Source: Sphaerisporangium sp039871875
GTDB taxonomy: Bacteria > Actinomycetota > Actinomycetes > Streptosporangiales > Streptosporangiaceae
Direction of reading: 5' to 3'
NCBI RefSeq assembly: GCF_039871875.1
Contig: NZ_JBDPMD010000043.1
Coordinates: 1-64,000 of the forward strand
Length of the DNA: 64,000 bases
Position numbers and translations under genes: made by a program. This document shows positions 7,165 to 16,232 of the stretch, one piece after another (position 1 is the stretch's first letter; every line of letters starts with the position of its first letter). Below the pieces are notes generated by a model. It saw only the letters and a program-made list of their open reading frames with translations. It was not told where the DNA came from and ran no database searches.

Positions 7165-8343
7165 ATGAAGCACCGCGTCGTCGTCCTCGGCGCCGGCTAC
7201 GCCGGGGCCTACTCGGCCTGCATCCTGGCCCGCCGCCTCGACCCAGCCGACACCGAGATCACCGTCGTCAACGCCGAACCCGACTTCGTCGAGCGGATGC
7301 GCCTTCACCAGGTGGCCGCCGGCCAGGACCTCAAGACGCGCCCGCTGGCGGACATGTTCGCCGGCACGGGGGTGCGGCTGCGCCTGGCGCGCGTCGAAGC
7401 GGTCGACGCCGAACGCAGGACCGTCGCACTGGACGACGGCGAGCTGGGCTATGACACCCTGCTCTACACGCTCGGCAGCACCGTCGCCGACCACGGCGTC
7501 CCCGGTGTCGCCGAGCACGCCTTCCACGTCACCGGCCGGCCTGCGGCGCTGCGGCTGCGCGAACGCCTGGACGGCCTGGGCCAGGGCGGGCGGGTGCTGG
7601 TCGTGGGCGAGGGCCTGACCGGCATCGAGACCGCGACCGAGATCGCCGAGTCACGGCCCGGCCTCCAGGTGACGCTGGCCGCCCGCGGCGAGCTGGGCGC
7701 CTGGCTCTCCTCCGGCGCACGCCGCCACATGCGCCGCGCCTTCGACCGGCTGGGCGTCACCGTCCACGAGCACACCTCCATCGAACGCGTCGAGCAGACC
7801 GGGGCGATCGCCGCCGGCGGGACCGCCTTCCCGTCGGAGGCGACCGTGTGGTGCGGCGGGTTCGCCGTCCATCCCATCGCGGCCGGCAGCAGCCTCAAGG
7901 TCGCCGGCACCGGCCAGATCGTCGTCGACAACACCATGCGCTCGGTCTCGCACGCCGACGTCTACGCCGCGGGCGACAGCGTCCACGTCATCGCCGGGAA
8001 CGGCCGGCCGCTGCCGATGTCCTGCGCCTCGGCCGGTTTTACCAGCATGCGGGCGACCCAGGCGATCGTCGGGCACCTGACCGGCCGCAAGGTCTCCACC
8101 ACCGCCCTGCCCTACTACGGCAACCACATCAGCCTCGGGCGGCGCGACGCGATCTTCCAGGTGGTCGGCGGCGACCTCCGGGCCAAATCCTGGTACCTGG
8201 CGGGCCGCTCGGCCGCACGCGTCAAGAACGGCATCCTCAACAGCGCCGCGTGGAGCGTGGGCCACCCGACCTTCGGCATGCCGACCCGCAAGCACCGCTT
8301 GACCGCCGCGCCCGGAAGCTCCGCCGAGGCGGCTGTTGCCTAG
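7165..8343 (+). CDS. FAD-dependent NAD(P)H oxidoreductase (NDH-2-like)
   Basis: A 392-residue two-dinucleotide-binding-domain flavoprotein. The FAD Rossmann motif GAGYAGAYS lies at residues 9-17, a second glycine motif VVGEGLTGIETATE binds NAD(P)H near residue 150, and the C-terminal FAD motif VYAAGDSVHV is present. No redox-active CxxC pair is visible, so it belongs with type II NADH dehydrogenase-like or carotenoid/pyridine oxidoreductases rather than thioredoxin reductase-like enzymes. It would act at the membrane or cytoplasm by passing electrons from NAD(P)H to a quinone or other acceptor. The ATG follows AGGAG by 7 nt, and that site is inside a hairpin. The next gene, a sigma factor, starts 10 nt after its stop, so the two form an operon. 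Confidence 0.9.
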   Translation: MKHRVVVLGAGYAGAYSACILARRLDPADTEITVVNAEPDFVERMRLHQVAAGQDLKTRPLADMFAGTGVRLRLARVEAVDAERRTVALDDGELGYDTLLYTLGSTVADHGVPGVAEHAFHVTGRPAALRLRERLDGLGQGGRVLVVGEGLTGIETATEIAESRPGLQVTLAARGELGAWLSSGARRHMRRAFDRLGVTVHEHTSIERVEQTGAIAAGGTAFPSEATVWCGGFAVHPIAAGSSLKVAGTGQIVVDNTMRSVSHADVYAAGDSVHVIAGNGRPLPMSCASAGFTSMRATQAIVGHLTGRKVSTTALPYYGNHISLGRRDAIFQVVGGDLRAKSWYLAGRSAARVKNGILNSAAWSVGHPTFGMPTRKHRLTAAPGSSAEAAVA

Positions 8344-8353
8344 AGTCGAGCGC

Positions 8354-9289
8354 ATGGATCCCGTCGCCACCGAGCAGTTCGAGGCCGGCCGCCCCCGGCT
8401 GGCCTCGCTCGCGTACCGCCTTCTCGGCTCGGCCGCCGACGCCGAGGACACCGTGCAGGACGCGTTCCTGCGCTGGCAGGCGGCCGACCGCGACCGGATC
8501 GAGATGCCGCAAGCATGGCTGACCAAGATCGTGACCAACCTGTGCATCGACAAGCTCCGCTCCGCCCGGACCAGGCACGAACACGCGGCCGGTGTGTCGT
8601 TGCCCGAACCCCTCCTCCACGGCGACCCGATGCTCGGCCCGGCCGACACCTTCGAACAACGCGAATCGGTGTCCCTGGCCGTACTGACCCTCATGGAGTA
8701 CCTCACCCCTCACGAGCGGGCCGTCTACGTGCTGCGCGAGGCGTTCTCGTACAGCCACGCCGAGATCGCCGGCATCCTCGACATCACCGAGTCCGCCAGC
8801 CAGCAGCACCTGCACCGGGCCCGGCGACGCGTCGCCGCCCGGCACCGCGGCGACATCGTCGACAACGCCGGTGCCCGCCGGATAGTCGAGGCCTTCCTGC
8901 ACGCCGCCACGTCAGGAGAGACCGAACGGCTGATCGCCCTGCTCACCGAGGACGCGACCGGAATCTCGGACGGCGCCGGACTCACCGAGAGAGTGCTGCT
9001 GTTCCCCACCCCCAAGCGACTGGCCGCCGCCGCAAGGGCCACGCTCAACCCGAGAAACCGCAAGCACCGATGGGTCGGCGGCCCCATCGCACTGCACGCC
9101 GGCGTGGTCAACGGCTCCCCTGCCCTGATCGCCGTGGCCGGCGACCAGGTGGCAGGCCTCGTGGTGTTCGAGATGCGCGAGGGAAAAATCGCGTCCGCCT
9201 ACGGCGTCGCCTCCCCCAGACGGCTCGGCCGTCTCACCACCATGTGGTCGCAGCAGGGGCACAACGCACCGATACTCGAGTCCTGGTGA
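8354..9289 (+). CDS. ECF sigma factor of the SigJ/ECF41 type with C-terminal SnoaL-like domain
   Basis: A 311-residue sigma-70 family protein. Region 2 (LASLAYRLLGSAADAEDTVQ DAFLRWQ) and region 4 (YLTPHERAVYVLREAFSYSH, then EIAGILDITESASQQHLHRA) are intact. After residue about 180 comes an NTF2/SnoaL-like extension (EAFLHAATSGETERLIALLT ... VVFEMREGKIASAYGVASP). This extension is the hallmark of SigJ/ECF41-type factors, in which it replaces a separate anti-sigma factor and modulates activity. These factors are typically encoded beside the oxidoreductase they serve, and here it follows the FAD oxidoreductase by 10 nt. The ATG at 8354 has a weak ribosome binding site, so translation is probably coupled to the upstream gene. 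Confidence 0.92.
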   Translation: MDPVATEQFEAGRPRLASLAYRLLGSAADAEDTVQDAFLRWQAADRDRIEMPQAWLTKIVTNLCIDKLRSARTRHEHAAGVSLPEPLLHGDPMLGPADTFEQRESVSLAVLTLMEYLTPHERAVYVLREAFSYSHAEIAGILDITESASQQHLHRARRRVAARHRGDIVDNAGARRIVEAFLHAATSGETERLIALLTEDATGISDGAGLTERVLLFPTPKRLAAAARATLNPRNRKHRWVGGPIALHAGVVNGSPALIAVAGDQVAGLVVFEMREGKIASAYGVASPRRLGRLTTMWSQQGHNAPILESW

Positions 9290-9562
9290 CGGCCGCCAAG
9301 GTACGCGGAAACTATGCCACCGAATGGGGAATGGAAATGACTCATCGCCCAGCTGGTGTTGCGGTGCCCTACCCCTGACGGAAAAGTCAGTCGCGACGGA
9401 TACCGTCACTCACCATGAATACCGCAAACGCACGGTTCGATCTCTTCCCGGAGGAAGAGCCGGTGGCCGAAGGCTCTGGCCATCCGCCGTTGCCGCCGGG
9501 CCTCGGTGACCGCATCCATCTCCCCCGGGTCGGTGTCGAGCACCTGGCCGCTGGGCCGCCGG

Positions 9563-9916
9563 CTAGACCCGGGGCTGCAGGCGATAGCCGCGATATCCCG
9601 GGCAGCTGCCCGACGGCGCCCACCTGCCGGCGTTCATGCGGATCTCGATCGTCACGCCCTCGCAGTAGACCCACAACGTGTTCGGTTCTTTGAGGTCGCA
9701 GTAAAAGGTCATCCTCACGCCCGGCCCGGCCACCGGAGTGCAGTAACTCGTCTCCGCCGCGGCGAGGCCCCTGGGCGGGTTCTTCCACGCGGTCACGCTG
9801 AAATCGCCGGACGCCTCGGTGCCCGGCGAGGCCCATGCCGCGTTCGTGCCGAGGGGGGCCACCAGCAGTACGGCCAGTGCCAGTGCGGCGAGGAGGAATC
9901 GATGAGCGAATCTCAT
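9563..9916 (-). CDS. Small secreted protein of unknown function
   Basis: Starting at ATG 9916 (ribosome binding site AGAAGGGA), the 117-residue product has a clear Sec signal: MRFAHRFLLAALALAVLLVA, with likely cleavage at AAWA-S. The mature part contains three Cys (in SYCTP, FYCDL and YCEG) plus one in GSCPG and several aromatic residues. This suggests a disulfide-stabilised extracellular beta protein of about 9 kDa. I do not recognise the family. It is transcribed alone and convergent with the sigma factor gene. Confidence 0.75.
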   Translation of the reverse strand: MRFAHRFLLAALALAVLLVAPLGTNAAWASPGTEASGDFSVTAWKNPPRGLAAAETSYCTPVAGPGVRMTFYCDLKEPNTLWVYCEGVTIEIRMNAGRWAPSGSCPGYRGYRLQPRV

Positions 9917-10447
9917 TGGGTTCCCTTCTGTTCGGGCACGCAACGGCTCACGCGTAGAGGTGTCCTATCGACATCCGGCCGATCTTCGCCGGAGTCACCT
10001 CACGATTGATGACCCACACCAGAGCATTGTCAAATATTGCGCTGAAATGGGATGACCGAAACGGGGAATAACCTTCACTTCCGCAGCGGGAATCGCGCGA
10101 GATGCCAGAGCTCTCGCGAAAGTTTCACGCACCGAAGGGCCTCGGTGACGCCTGACGATGTTGCCGAAACCGGCTCTGGTCACCTACCGGATCTGCGACG
10201 GGGCGCGGACGGTGACCGCGACGGACGTGACCCGGGTGGGCTGGGCTCATAGCGGTGAGCCCCGGCGGATCGTAGGGTGGTTGCGAGGGCCCCGGGCGTG
10301 GGGAAGCGCTCCGGGGCTCTCGCGTCTACGGCCACAGCCAGTCGGGTGCGGAACCAGTTCAGGCGGTCCGGCTGGGCCGGCGGTCACTTCGAGCAGTACG
10401 GCGCGTACCCGCGGCTTCCGTGCCGCCCGCTGATCCAGGGTGAGCGG
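9917..10447. other. Degraded intergenic region
   Basis: About 530 nt of lower GC with no supported gene between the small secreted protein gene and the broken phosphotransferase gene. It holds one terminator-like hairpin (listed separately). Short frames here lack family features. Confidence 0.5.
10285..10321. terminator. Terminator-like hairpin
   Basis: Arms GAGGGCCCCGG (10285-10295) and CCGGGGCTCTC (10311-10321) pair at 10 of 11 positions around a 15-nt loop. There is no long T-tract. The transcript it would end is unclear because both neighbours are degraded. Confidence 0.45.
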
Positions 10448-10867
10448 ATGCGGCGATGCTCCTGGGAGGACCTGTCCGAGCAGGTGAGGGCCGCTGTGCT
10501 GAACCATACGGGCCCGGTCGCGGTCAGTGTGGCGGTGGAGCGTGGTGAGCACCCCGATTTTCGTGCCGTGCTGGACACCGAGGCCGGGCCGGTGTTCGTC
10601 AAGGGCATGACCTCGAGCCGAGCGCCTGGGCGCGACCCCAGCCCGGAGGGGATGACTCTGCGGGGGGCGGCGCCGGCCGGACGGGCCAAGCGATACCAGC
10701 GACACGAAGCAGCCCTGCGCGTCGTAGCACCAGTACAAGAACTCGCCACGCTGTCAGGAAAACCCAACACGCGTGCACAGGAATATGGCTATTTTTTCGG
10801 ATATATGGCCTCTTTCTACGTCGAGCAGATTGAACAGGCACCGCACCTTACCCATCGTCCTCACTAA
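10448..10867 (+). pseudogene. Truncated aminoglycoside-phosphotransferase-like gene
   Basis: From ATG 10448 the protein begins MRRCSWEDLSEQVRAAVLNH, then RAVLDTEAGPVFVKGM, and RYQRHEAALRVVAPV. These are the start of the kinase N-lobe (nucleotide-binding strands, the lysine in FVKG and the first helix) of the APH/choline kinase-like family common in actinobacteria. The homology ends near 10740. After that the frame runs through AT-rich sequence to a stop at 10865-10867, and neither the catalytic HGD nor the DFxD motif is present. It is an inactive fragment of about one third of a gene. An intact distant relative is encoded at 46697-47917. Confidence 0.6.
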
Positions 10868-10988
10868 CGTACATTTCCAGGATTGCCCCTGCAAATCATG
10901 ACCGACCCATGGATAATCGTGGACGGAAATACCGCGCGCGTCAGATGTGGCCACCGGATTGCCGCCCGCCTGAAAGGCATGGGAGATC

Positions 10989-11759
10989 ATGGATATTCAC
11001 GGCAAAACAGTGCTCGTCGCCGGTGGCACCTCTGGACTCGGGCTGGGAGTCGCACGGCACTTCTCGGCACGTGGCGCGAATGTCGTCATCGTCGGTCGTC
11101 GCGGCCGGCTCGCCGCCCAGATCGCGAGCGATCTCGGTGACAACGCACTCGGGGTCGGCGCCGACATCGCCGACGCCGAAGCGGTCGCCGCCGCCGTCGC
11201 CGCCACGGTCGACCGGTTCGGAACGATCGACATCAACGTCAACACCGCAGGCATCCTCATCCCGACGACCCTTGTCACCGGCACCGGAGAGCCCACCGAC
11301 AGCAGCGAGCTGGTCCGGCTCGTGAACACCAACCTCGTCGGTACCTTCAACGTCATGACCCGCGCGGCGGCCGTGATGCTGGGCAATCCCCCCGGCGAGG
11401 ACGGCGAGCGGGGCGTCATCATCAACACCTCCTCCATCGCGGCCCACGACGGCACCATCGGACTGGTGTGCTACTCCGCGACGAAGGGCGCCCTCGAAGG
11501 CATGACCCTGCCCGCGGCGCGCGAGTTCGCCGGCCGGGGCATCCGCGTCAACACCATCGCCCCCGGCGGCTTCGACACGCCCATGGTCCACGACTACGTC
11601 CAGGACGGCGTGATGGACGAGCAATTCACGCAGTTCGTGAACCCTCGCCGGCTGGGCACCCCCGATGAGTTCGCGGCGTTCGCCGCACACATCGTCGAGA
11701 ACCGGTATTTCAACGCCGCCAACCTCAGGCTGGACGCGGGTTACCGCATACCACTGTGA
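10989..11759 (+). CDS. SDR family oxidoreductase, 17-beta-HSD10/3-hydroxyacyl-CoA dehydrogenase-like
   Basis: A 256-residue classical short-chain dehydrogenase. The NAD(P) motif GGTSGLGLG is at residues 12-20, the structural NNAG motif appears as NTAG (about 86-89), the catalytic Ser is in INTSSIAA, and the catalytic pair is YSATK near 160-164. The motif VNTIAPGGFDTPMV after helix G is normal. The sequence style, with an acidic residue after beta-2 replaced by VGRR, suggests NADP preference. The overall pattern resembles 3-hydroxyacyl-CoA dehydrogenase type 2 and similar enzymes; the substrate is unknown. It is followed, after a 206-nt gap, by an alpha/beta hydrolase gene in the same direction. 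Confidence 0.92.
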   Translation: MDIHGKTVLVAGGTSGLGLGVARHFSARGANVVIVGRRGRLAAQIASDLGDNALGVGADIADAEAVAAAVAATVDRFGTIDINVNTAGILIPTTLVTGTGEPTDSSELVRLVNTNLVGTFNVMTRAAAVMLGNPPGEDGERGVIINTSSIAAHDGTIGLVCYSATKGALEGMTLPAAREFAGRGIRVNTIAPGGFDTPMVHDYVQDGVMDEQFTQFVNPRRLGTPDEFAAFAAHIVENRYFNAANLRLDAGYRIPL

Positions 11760-11965
11760 CGAAGTCACAAGATCGGATCGACGATCCATCTCATCCCCGA
11801 AACGGGGCGATTCACACCTTCAGCCTGGCTGTGGCTGGTGCACCGAAAGCGGTTATCGGTGTGCGAGATGAGCTAGGCGCGAACTGCCCGTTTCCGCCGG
11901 TTGCCTGCTGCTGTGGTGTGAGACGGATGAGCGCCATCGACCAATGACCTCGCAGGAGGCACTTC

Positions 11966-12814
11966 ATGGCCGGACCAGAGGGCACCGACACCAAGACTCC
12001 GATCATCCTCATCCACGGGCTGTGGCTTACCCCGCGCGCCTGGGAACACTGGATCGAGCGCTACACCGGGCTCGGCCACCAGGTATTCGCCCCGGCCTGG
12101 CCGGGCATGGAGATCGAGGTGGAAGCCCTGCGCAAGAACCCGGAGGCGATGAACGGCCTTGGCGTCACCGAAGTGGCCGACTTCTACGAGAAGGTCATCC
12201 GCCGGCAGGCTCGGGCGCCCATCATCGTCGGCCATTCCTTCGGCGGCCTCGTCACGCAGATCCTGCTGGACCGTGGCCTCGGCGTCGCCGGCGTCGCGAT
12301 CCACCCCGCCCCGATCAAGGGCGTGCTGCGGCTGCCGCTCAGCAGCCTGCGTTCGGCCTTCCCGGTCCTGTCCGACCCCGGTAACCGTTCCAGGACCGTG
12401 GCGCTGAGCGCCAAGCAGTTCCACTACGCGTTCACCAACACCCTGACCGCACAGGAGTCCGAGGCGATCTACCAGCGCTACCACGTGCCCGCCCCCGGCC
12501 GGCCGCTGTTCCAGGCCGCCACCGCCAACCTGCGACGGCACGCCGCCACCCGAGTCAACGTGCACAACGACACCCGTGCCCCGCTACTCCTGATCGCCGG
12601 TGGCGCCGACCACACCGTCCCCGTCACGCTGGTACGGGCGACCTACCAGCGCTACCGCAAGTCCCGTGCGGTCACCGACTACCAGGAGTTCGCCCGCATG
12701 CCGCACTTCGCCCTCGGCGCCCCCCAATGGGAGAAAGTCGCCGACCACGTCGTCCGCTGGGCGGAGCAGCAGGCCTCGCGACACGCCAGACGGAGCGCCG
12801 GAACAGCGACTTGA
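11966..12814 (+). CDS. Alpha/beta hydrolase
   Basis: A 282-residue cytoplasmic hydrolase preceded by a near-perfect ribosome binding site (AGGAGG, 8 nt). HGLWLTPRAWEHW is the oxyanion-hole strand, GHSFGG (residues 90-95) is the nucleophile elbow with Ser92, LLLIAGGADHTVP carries the catalytic Asp, and MPHFAL near the C-terminus supplies the His. This is a typical set for the non-haem peroxidase/esterase branch of the fold. Substrate unknown. Two short palindromic sequences in the gap before it (for example GGATCG-a-CGATCC at 11775-11787) may belong to its promoter. Confidence 0.92.
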   Translation: MAGPEGTDTKTPIILIHGLWLTPRAWEHWIERYTGLGHQVFAPAWPGMEIEVEALRKNPEAMNGLGVTEVADFYEKVIRRQARAPIIVGHSFGGLVTQILLDRGLGVAGVAIHPAPIKGVLRLPLSSLRSAFPVLSDPGNRSRTVALSAKQFHYAFTNTLTAQESEAIYQRYHVPAPGRPLFQAATANLRRHAATRVNVHNDTRAPLLLIAGGADHTVPVTLVRATYQRYRKSRAVTDYQEFARMPHFALGAPQWEKVADHVVRWAEQQASRHARRSAGTAT

Positions 12815-12864
12815 TCCTCCGGATCCACGTGAGACCGAGCGTCACCCAAAGAGAGAAGGCGCCA

Positions 12865-12903
12865 ATGCCAGACGCACGGCGGACCGAACTCTCCGTCTCG
12901 TGA
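12865..12903 (+). CDS. Possible 12-codon leader peptide coupled to the glycosyltransferase gene
   Basis: An ATG at 12865 with a strong ribosome binding site (GAGAGAAGG) opens a 12-codon frame, MPDARRTELSVS. Its TGA (12901-12903) overlaps the GTG start (12900-12902) of the next gene. The GTG itself has no good ribosome binding site, so translation of the leader would deliver ribosomes to it. This is inferred from the arrangement only. Confidence 0.35.
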   Translation: MPDARRTELSVS

Positions 12904-13907
12904 GGGTAGCGCTGCTGGGACCGGTCGCCTGGCGCACGCCTCCGCGCCATTACGGCCCGTGGGAGCAGGTGACGAGCCTGCTCGCCGAGGGGCTCTCCGC
13001 CGCCGGGGTCGATGTGACGCTGTTCGCCACGCTGGACTCCGTCACTTCTGGATCGCTGGACGGTGTGTGCCCGCGCGGGTACGCCGACGATCCGTCGCTC
13101 GACGGCCGGGTGTGGGAGGCGATGCATGTCGCGCACGCGTTGAGCCGTTCGGGCGAGTTCGACGTCGTCCACAGCCATCTCGACTGGCTGCCACTGGCCT
13201 TCGCCGATCATTGCCGGGCCCCGTTGCTCACCACGGTCCATGGATTCTCCGGCATGGGTATTCTGCCCGCCTACGCCCATGCCCGGTCCGCCTACGTGTC
13301 CATCTCGGACGCGGACCGTGCCCCGGAGCTGGACTACGTCGCCACGGTGCACCACGGCATCGATCTGGACGCGTTTCCTTTCGACCCGGTGGGCGGCCGG
13401 CGGCTGATCGCGTTCGGCCGCGTTCATCCCGACAAGGGAACACACACGTCCATCGAGATCGCTCGGCGGGCCGGGATGCCGCTGACCATCTGCGGGATCG
13501 TCCAGGACGAGCGGTACTTCGAGAAGGAGGTCGCTCCGAAGGTCGACGGCGAACAGGTCAGGTTCCTCGGGCCGGTGGGACCCGGGAGGCGTGGCGAGAT
13601 CCTCGGCAGCGGCGCCGCCCTGCTGCATCCCATCGCGTTCGAGGAGCCCTTCGGCCTGGCGGTGGTCGAGTCGATGGCCTGCGGCACGCCCGTCGTCGCC
13701 TACCGGCGCGGATCCATGGCCGAAGTCGTGGACCCGGGTGTGACGGGTTTCCTGGTGGATTCCCTCGACGAGGCGGTCACCGCGGTGGCGCGCATCGCGA
13801 CGGTCGATCGTGCGGGCTGCCGCGCGCAGGCCGAACGCAGGTTCAGCGCAGATCGAATGGTGGCCAGTTACTTGCGCATTTATCGCGAAATGTTAGGACA
13901 AAGTTAG
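12900..13907 (+). CDS. GT4 family glycosyltransferase
   Basis: A 335-residue GT-B fold enzyme starting at GTG 12900. The N-terminal domain shows VRVALLGPVAWRTPPRHYGP and DVVHSHLDWLPLAF, the acceptor side with the conserved HSH. The C-terminal domain shows RLIAFGRVHPDKGTH, the GT4 switch strand with Arg/Lys for the nucleotide-sugar phosphate. The EX7E motif follows in FEEPFGLAVVESMACGTP. GT4 enzymes are retaining and use nucleotide sugars such as GDP-mannose or UDP-glucose. It opens a four-gene glycan cluster, although 193 nt separate it from the second glycosyltransferase. Donor and acceptor are not known. Confidence 0.9.
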   Translation: MRVALLGPVAWRTPPRHYGPWEQVTSLLAEGLSAAGVDVTLFATLDSVTSGSLDGVCPRGYADDPSLDGRVWEAMHVAHALSRSGEFDVVHSHLDWLPLAFADHCRAPLLTTVHGFSGMGILPAYAHARSAYVSISDADRAPELDYVATVHHGIDLDAFPFDPVGGRRLIAFGRVHPDKGTHTSIEIARRAGMPLTICGIVQDERYFEKEVAPKVDGEQVRFLGPVGPGRRGEILGSGAALLHPIAFEEPFGLAVVESMACGTPVVAYRRGSMAEVVDPGVTGFLVDSLDEAVTAVARIATVDRAGCRAQAERRFSADRMVASYLRIYREMLGQS

Positions 13908-14100
13908 CGGCTGATAGTGTCAGGTGGACGTAGACCACGCCATCGGCTGAGGGTCACGACAGCCGGGCCCCCGTAAAAGGGCGGGCCCCCGGTCAAGGCT
14001 CCGGGTTCCACCGCACAGGCAGACGGGATGAGCCGTCTTCACCGAACGAGCCGTATCGGCATCCATTCTCTGGCGGCCGAATGACCGAAAGGCATGGCAG

Positions 14101-15231
14101 TTGGCCCTCACATACGGCTTTCTCAGTACCCATCCGCCCACCCAGTGCGGGCTCGCGACCTTCAATGCCGCCCTGGCCGCCCATCTCACCAAGGGCGGCG
14201 TGTCCGGGGGCATCGTCCGTGTCACCGCGGACGGCGACGACGAACGGCCGCAGCCCGGAGTCGTGCACACCTGGACTCCCGGCGGGCTCGGCGGCTGGCA
14301 GGCCGCGGCCTCCGCTCTGGAGGACTTCGACGTGGCCATCGTGCAGCACGAGTACGGCATCTACCCCGGTCTGGACGGCCAGGACGTCCTGCCGCTGCTG
14401 CGGTGCCTCACCGTGCCGAGCATCGTGGTCCTGCACACCGTCCTGGCCAGGCCCACTCCCCCGCAAAAAGCCCTGCTCGAGGAGATAGGTGACGCCGCCG
14501 ACGCGATCGTGACCATGACCGGCACCGCTCGTGACCGGTTGGAAGCCGACTACCAGGTGGATGCCGGCAAGGTGTTCGTCATTCCGCACGGGGCCGCCGA
14601 CCACAGGCGGGTCCCGGCTCAGCGCCGCCCCCGTCCGCACCTGCTCACGTGGGGACTGCTCGGACCCGGCAAAGGGATCGAATGGGCGTTGCGTGCCCTC
14701 GCGCTCCTGGTGGACCTCGCCCCCTCACCGATCTACACGATCGCCGGCAAGACCCACCCCAAGGTGCTGGAGCTCCAGGGCGAGGCCTATCGCGACGGCC
14801 TGCACGATCTCGCCGCCCGGTTGGGTGTGTCCACGGCTGTACGCCACGACCCCGTCTACCGGGATCAGGACTCGCTGAGCCGGCTGGTCCGTTCGGCAGA
14901 TGTCGTCGTCCTGCCCTATGACTCGGCCGAGCAGGTCACGTCCGGTGTCCTCATCGAGGCCGTCGCCGCAGGCGTGCCGGTCGTCGCCACCGCCTTCCCG
15001 CACGCCGTGGAGCTGCTGACCAGCGGCCCGGGACTGCTCGTTCCCCACGCCGACCCCGCCGCGCTCGCCTCCGCCATCCGGCGTGTCCTCACCCAACCCG
15101 GGCTGGCCGACAATCTCACCGGGCGTACCCGCGCCCTGATCCCGACCCTGCTGTGGCCGGCGGTCGCGGCCCGATACGACGGCCTCGGCCGGTCGCTCGT
15201 CGCCGCGCGGCCGGCCGCGATGCTGCCATGA
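14101..15231 (+). CDS. GT4-like glycosyltransferase, TTG start
   Basis: This 376-residue GT-B protein begins LTYGFLSTHPPTQCGLATFN, a hallmark of a subgroup of actinobacterial GT4 enzymes. It contains AIVQHEYGIYPG, the donor-site strand HLLTWGLLGPGKGIEWALRA, and SSGVLIEAVAAGVPVVATAF-type residues (here TSGVLIEAVAAGVPVVA). The only usable in-frame start is the TTG at 14101, 9 nt after GAAAGG. Nearby ATGs at 14081 and 14094 are out of frame. Its stop overlaps the start of the next gene (ATGA at 15228-15231), so the last three genes of the cluster are translated together. Substrates are unknown; the GH130 neighbour suggests mannose-containing products. Confidence 0.88.
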   Translation: MALTYGFLSTHPPTQCGLATFNAALAAHLTKGGVSGGIVRVTADGDDERPQPGVVHTWTPGGLGGWQAAASALEDFDVAIVQHEYGIYPGLDGQDVLPLLRCLTVPSIVVLHTVLARPTPPQKALLEEIGDAADAIVTMTGTARDRLEADYQVDAGKVFVIPHGAADHRRVPAQRRPRPHLLTWGLLGPGKGIEWALRALALLVDLAPSPIYTIAGKTHPKVLELQGEAYRDGLHDLAARLGVSTAVRHDPVYRDQDSLSRLVRSADVVVLPYDSAEQVTSGVLIEAVAAGVPVVATAFPHAVELLTSGPGLLVPHADPAALASAIRRVLTQPGLADNLTGRTRALIPTLLWPAVAARYDGLGRSLVAARPAAMLP

Positions 15232-16232
15232 GCGCCGCCGATCCCGGCTTCAAGCACCTGTTCCGGATGAGCGACGACACCGGCCTGTTCGAGCACGCGC
15301 GGCACGCCGTCGTCCGCCGCGAGCACGGCTACTGCACCGACGACGTCGCCCGCGGCCTCGTCATCGCCAGCCGTGAACCGCGCCCCGCCGACCGGCTGAC
15401 CCGGCTGACCGAGTGCTACCTGGCCTTCCTCACACACGCGCAAGATCGTTCCGGCGCGTTCCGCAACCGGCTCACCTTCGACCGCCGCTGGAGCGAGCTG
15501 CCGGGCGTCGGCGACTGGTGGGGACGGGCGATGTGGGGCCTGGGCACCGCAGCGGCCCGCAACACCATCCCTTGGATACGGGACGAGGCGCTGAACGCCT
15601 TCGTCCTCGGCGCCGGACAGCGCTCCCCGCATCCACGCGCCATGGCCTTCGCCGGGCTCGGCGCGGCGGAGGTCCTGCGCACCACCCCGGACAGCACCGT
15701 GGCCGCCTCCCTGCTGATGGACGCCGTGGAGGCGATCGGCATACCCTCGGAGGACCCCGCCTGGCCGTGGCCGCAACCGCACCTGACCTACGCCAATGCC
15801 GCTCTCGCCGAAGTCATCATCGCCGCCGGGCATCTGAGCGACGACCGGCAGCTGCTCACCACCGGCCTGCGCATGCTGACCTGGCTGTCGGACATCCAGA
15901 CGAAGAACGGCCGGCTCGCGGTCGTGCCCGCAGCCGGCTGGCGGCAGGACGCGCCTTGGGCCCGCTACGACCAGCAGCCGATCGAGGTGGCGACGCTCGC
16001 CGACGCCTACGCCACCGCCGGCCTCGTGACCGGCGACCCTTCGTGGCAGGAGAGGGTACGCCAGTCAGTGGCATGGTTCCAGGGGGACAACGACGCCGGC
16101 GTTCCGATGTGGGACCCGGCGACCGGCGGCGGCTACGACGGCCTGACCGAGCACGGCCCGAACCTCAACCAGGGAGCGGAGTCGACCATCGCGCTGATCT
16201 CCACCATGCAGCATGCCAGGCGGCTCTCGTGA
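15228..16232 (+). CDS. Unknown protein of glycan cluster, probable (alpha/alpha)6-toroid
   Basis: A 334-residue soluble protein. Repeated helix pairs rich in Trp, Arg and acidic residues (DDVARGLVIA, NRLTFDRRWSELPG, GDWWGRAMWGLGTA, WPWPQPHLTYANAALAEVI) look like the six-hairpin toroid of glycosidases, epimerases and phosphorylases. No catalytic signature that I can name is visible. The pattern ERGYCTDDVARG is a recurrent feature of proteins encoded between glycosyltransferase and GH130 genes in actinobacteria. The gene overlaps both neighbours by 4 nt (ATGA and GTGA), so it very likely works with them, for instance in making or recycling an oligosaccharide. It has no signal peptide, so action in the cytoplasm is expected. 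Confidence 0.8.
   Translation: MSAADPGFKHLFRMSDDTGLFEHARHAVVRREHGYCTDDVARGLVIASREPRPADRLTRLTECYLAFLTHAQDRSGAFRNRLTFDRRWSELPGVGDWWGRAMWGLGTAAARNTIPWIRDEALNAFVLGAGQRSPHPRAMAFAGLGAAEVLRTTPDSTVAASLLMDAVEAIGIPSEDPAWPWPQPHLTYANAALAEVIIAAGHLSDDRQLLTTGLRMLTWLSDIQTKNGRLAVVPAAGWRQDAPWARYDQQPIEVATLADAYATAGLVTGDPSWQERVRQSVAWFQGDNDAGVPMWDPATGGGYDGLTEHGPNLNQGAESTIALISTMQHARRLS

Noticed and set aside
9406..9557. Minus-strand coding-like piece (GQVLDTDPGEMDAVTEARRQ) before the small secreted protein gene
   Set aside because: Third positions are GC-rich and the peptide looks protein-like, but it has no start, no recognisable family and only about 45 codons. It may be a gene remnant; support is too weak to list.
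1897..13000. A second copy of the tRNA 3' end as right attachment site
   Set aside because: I looked by eye for GGTTCAAGTCCCAC-like repeats and found none. An exact search is needed before claiming island boundaries.
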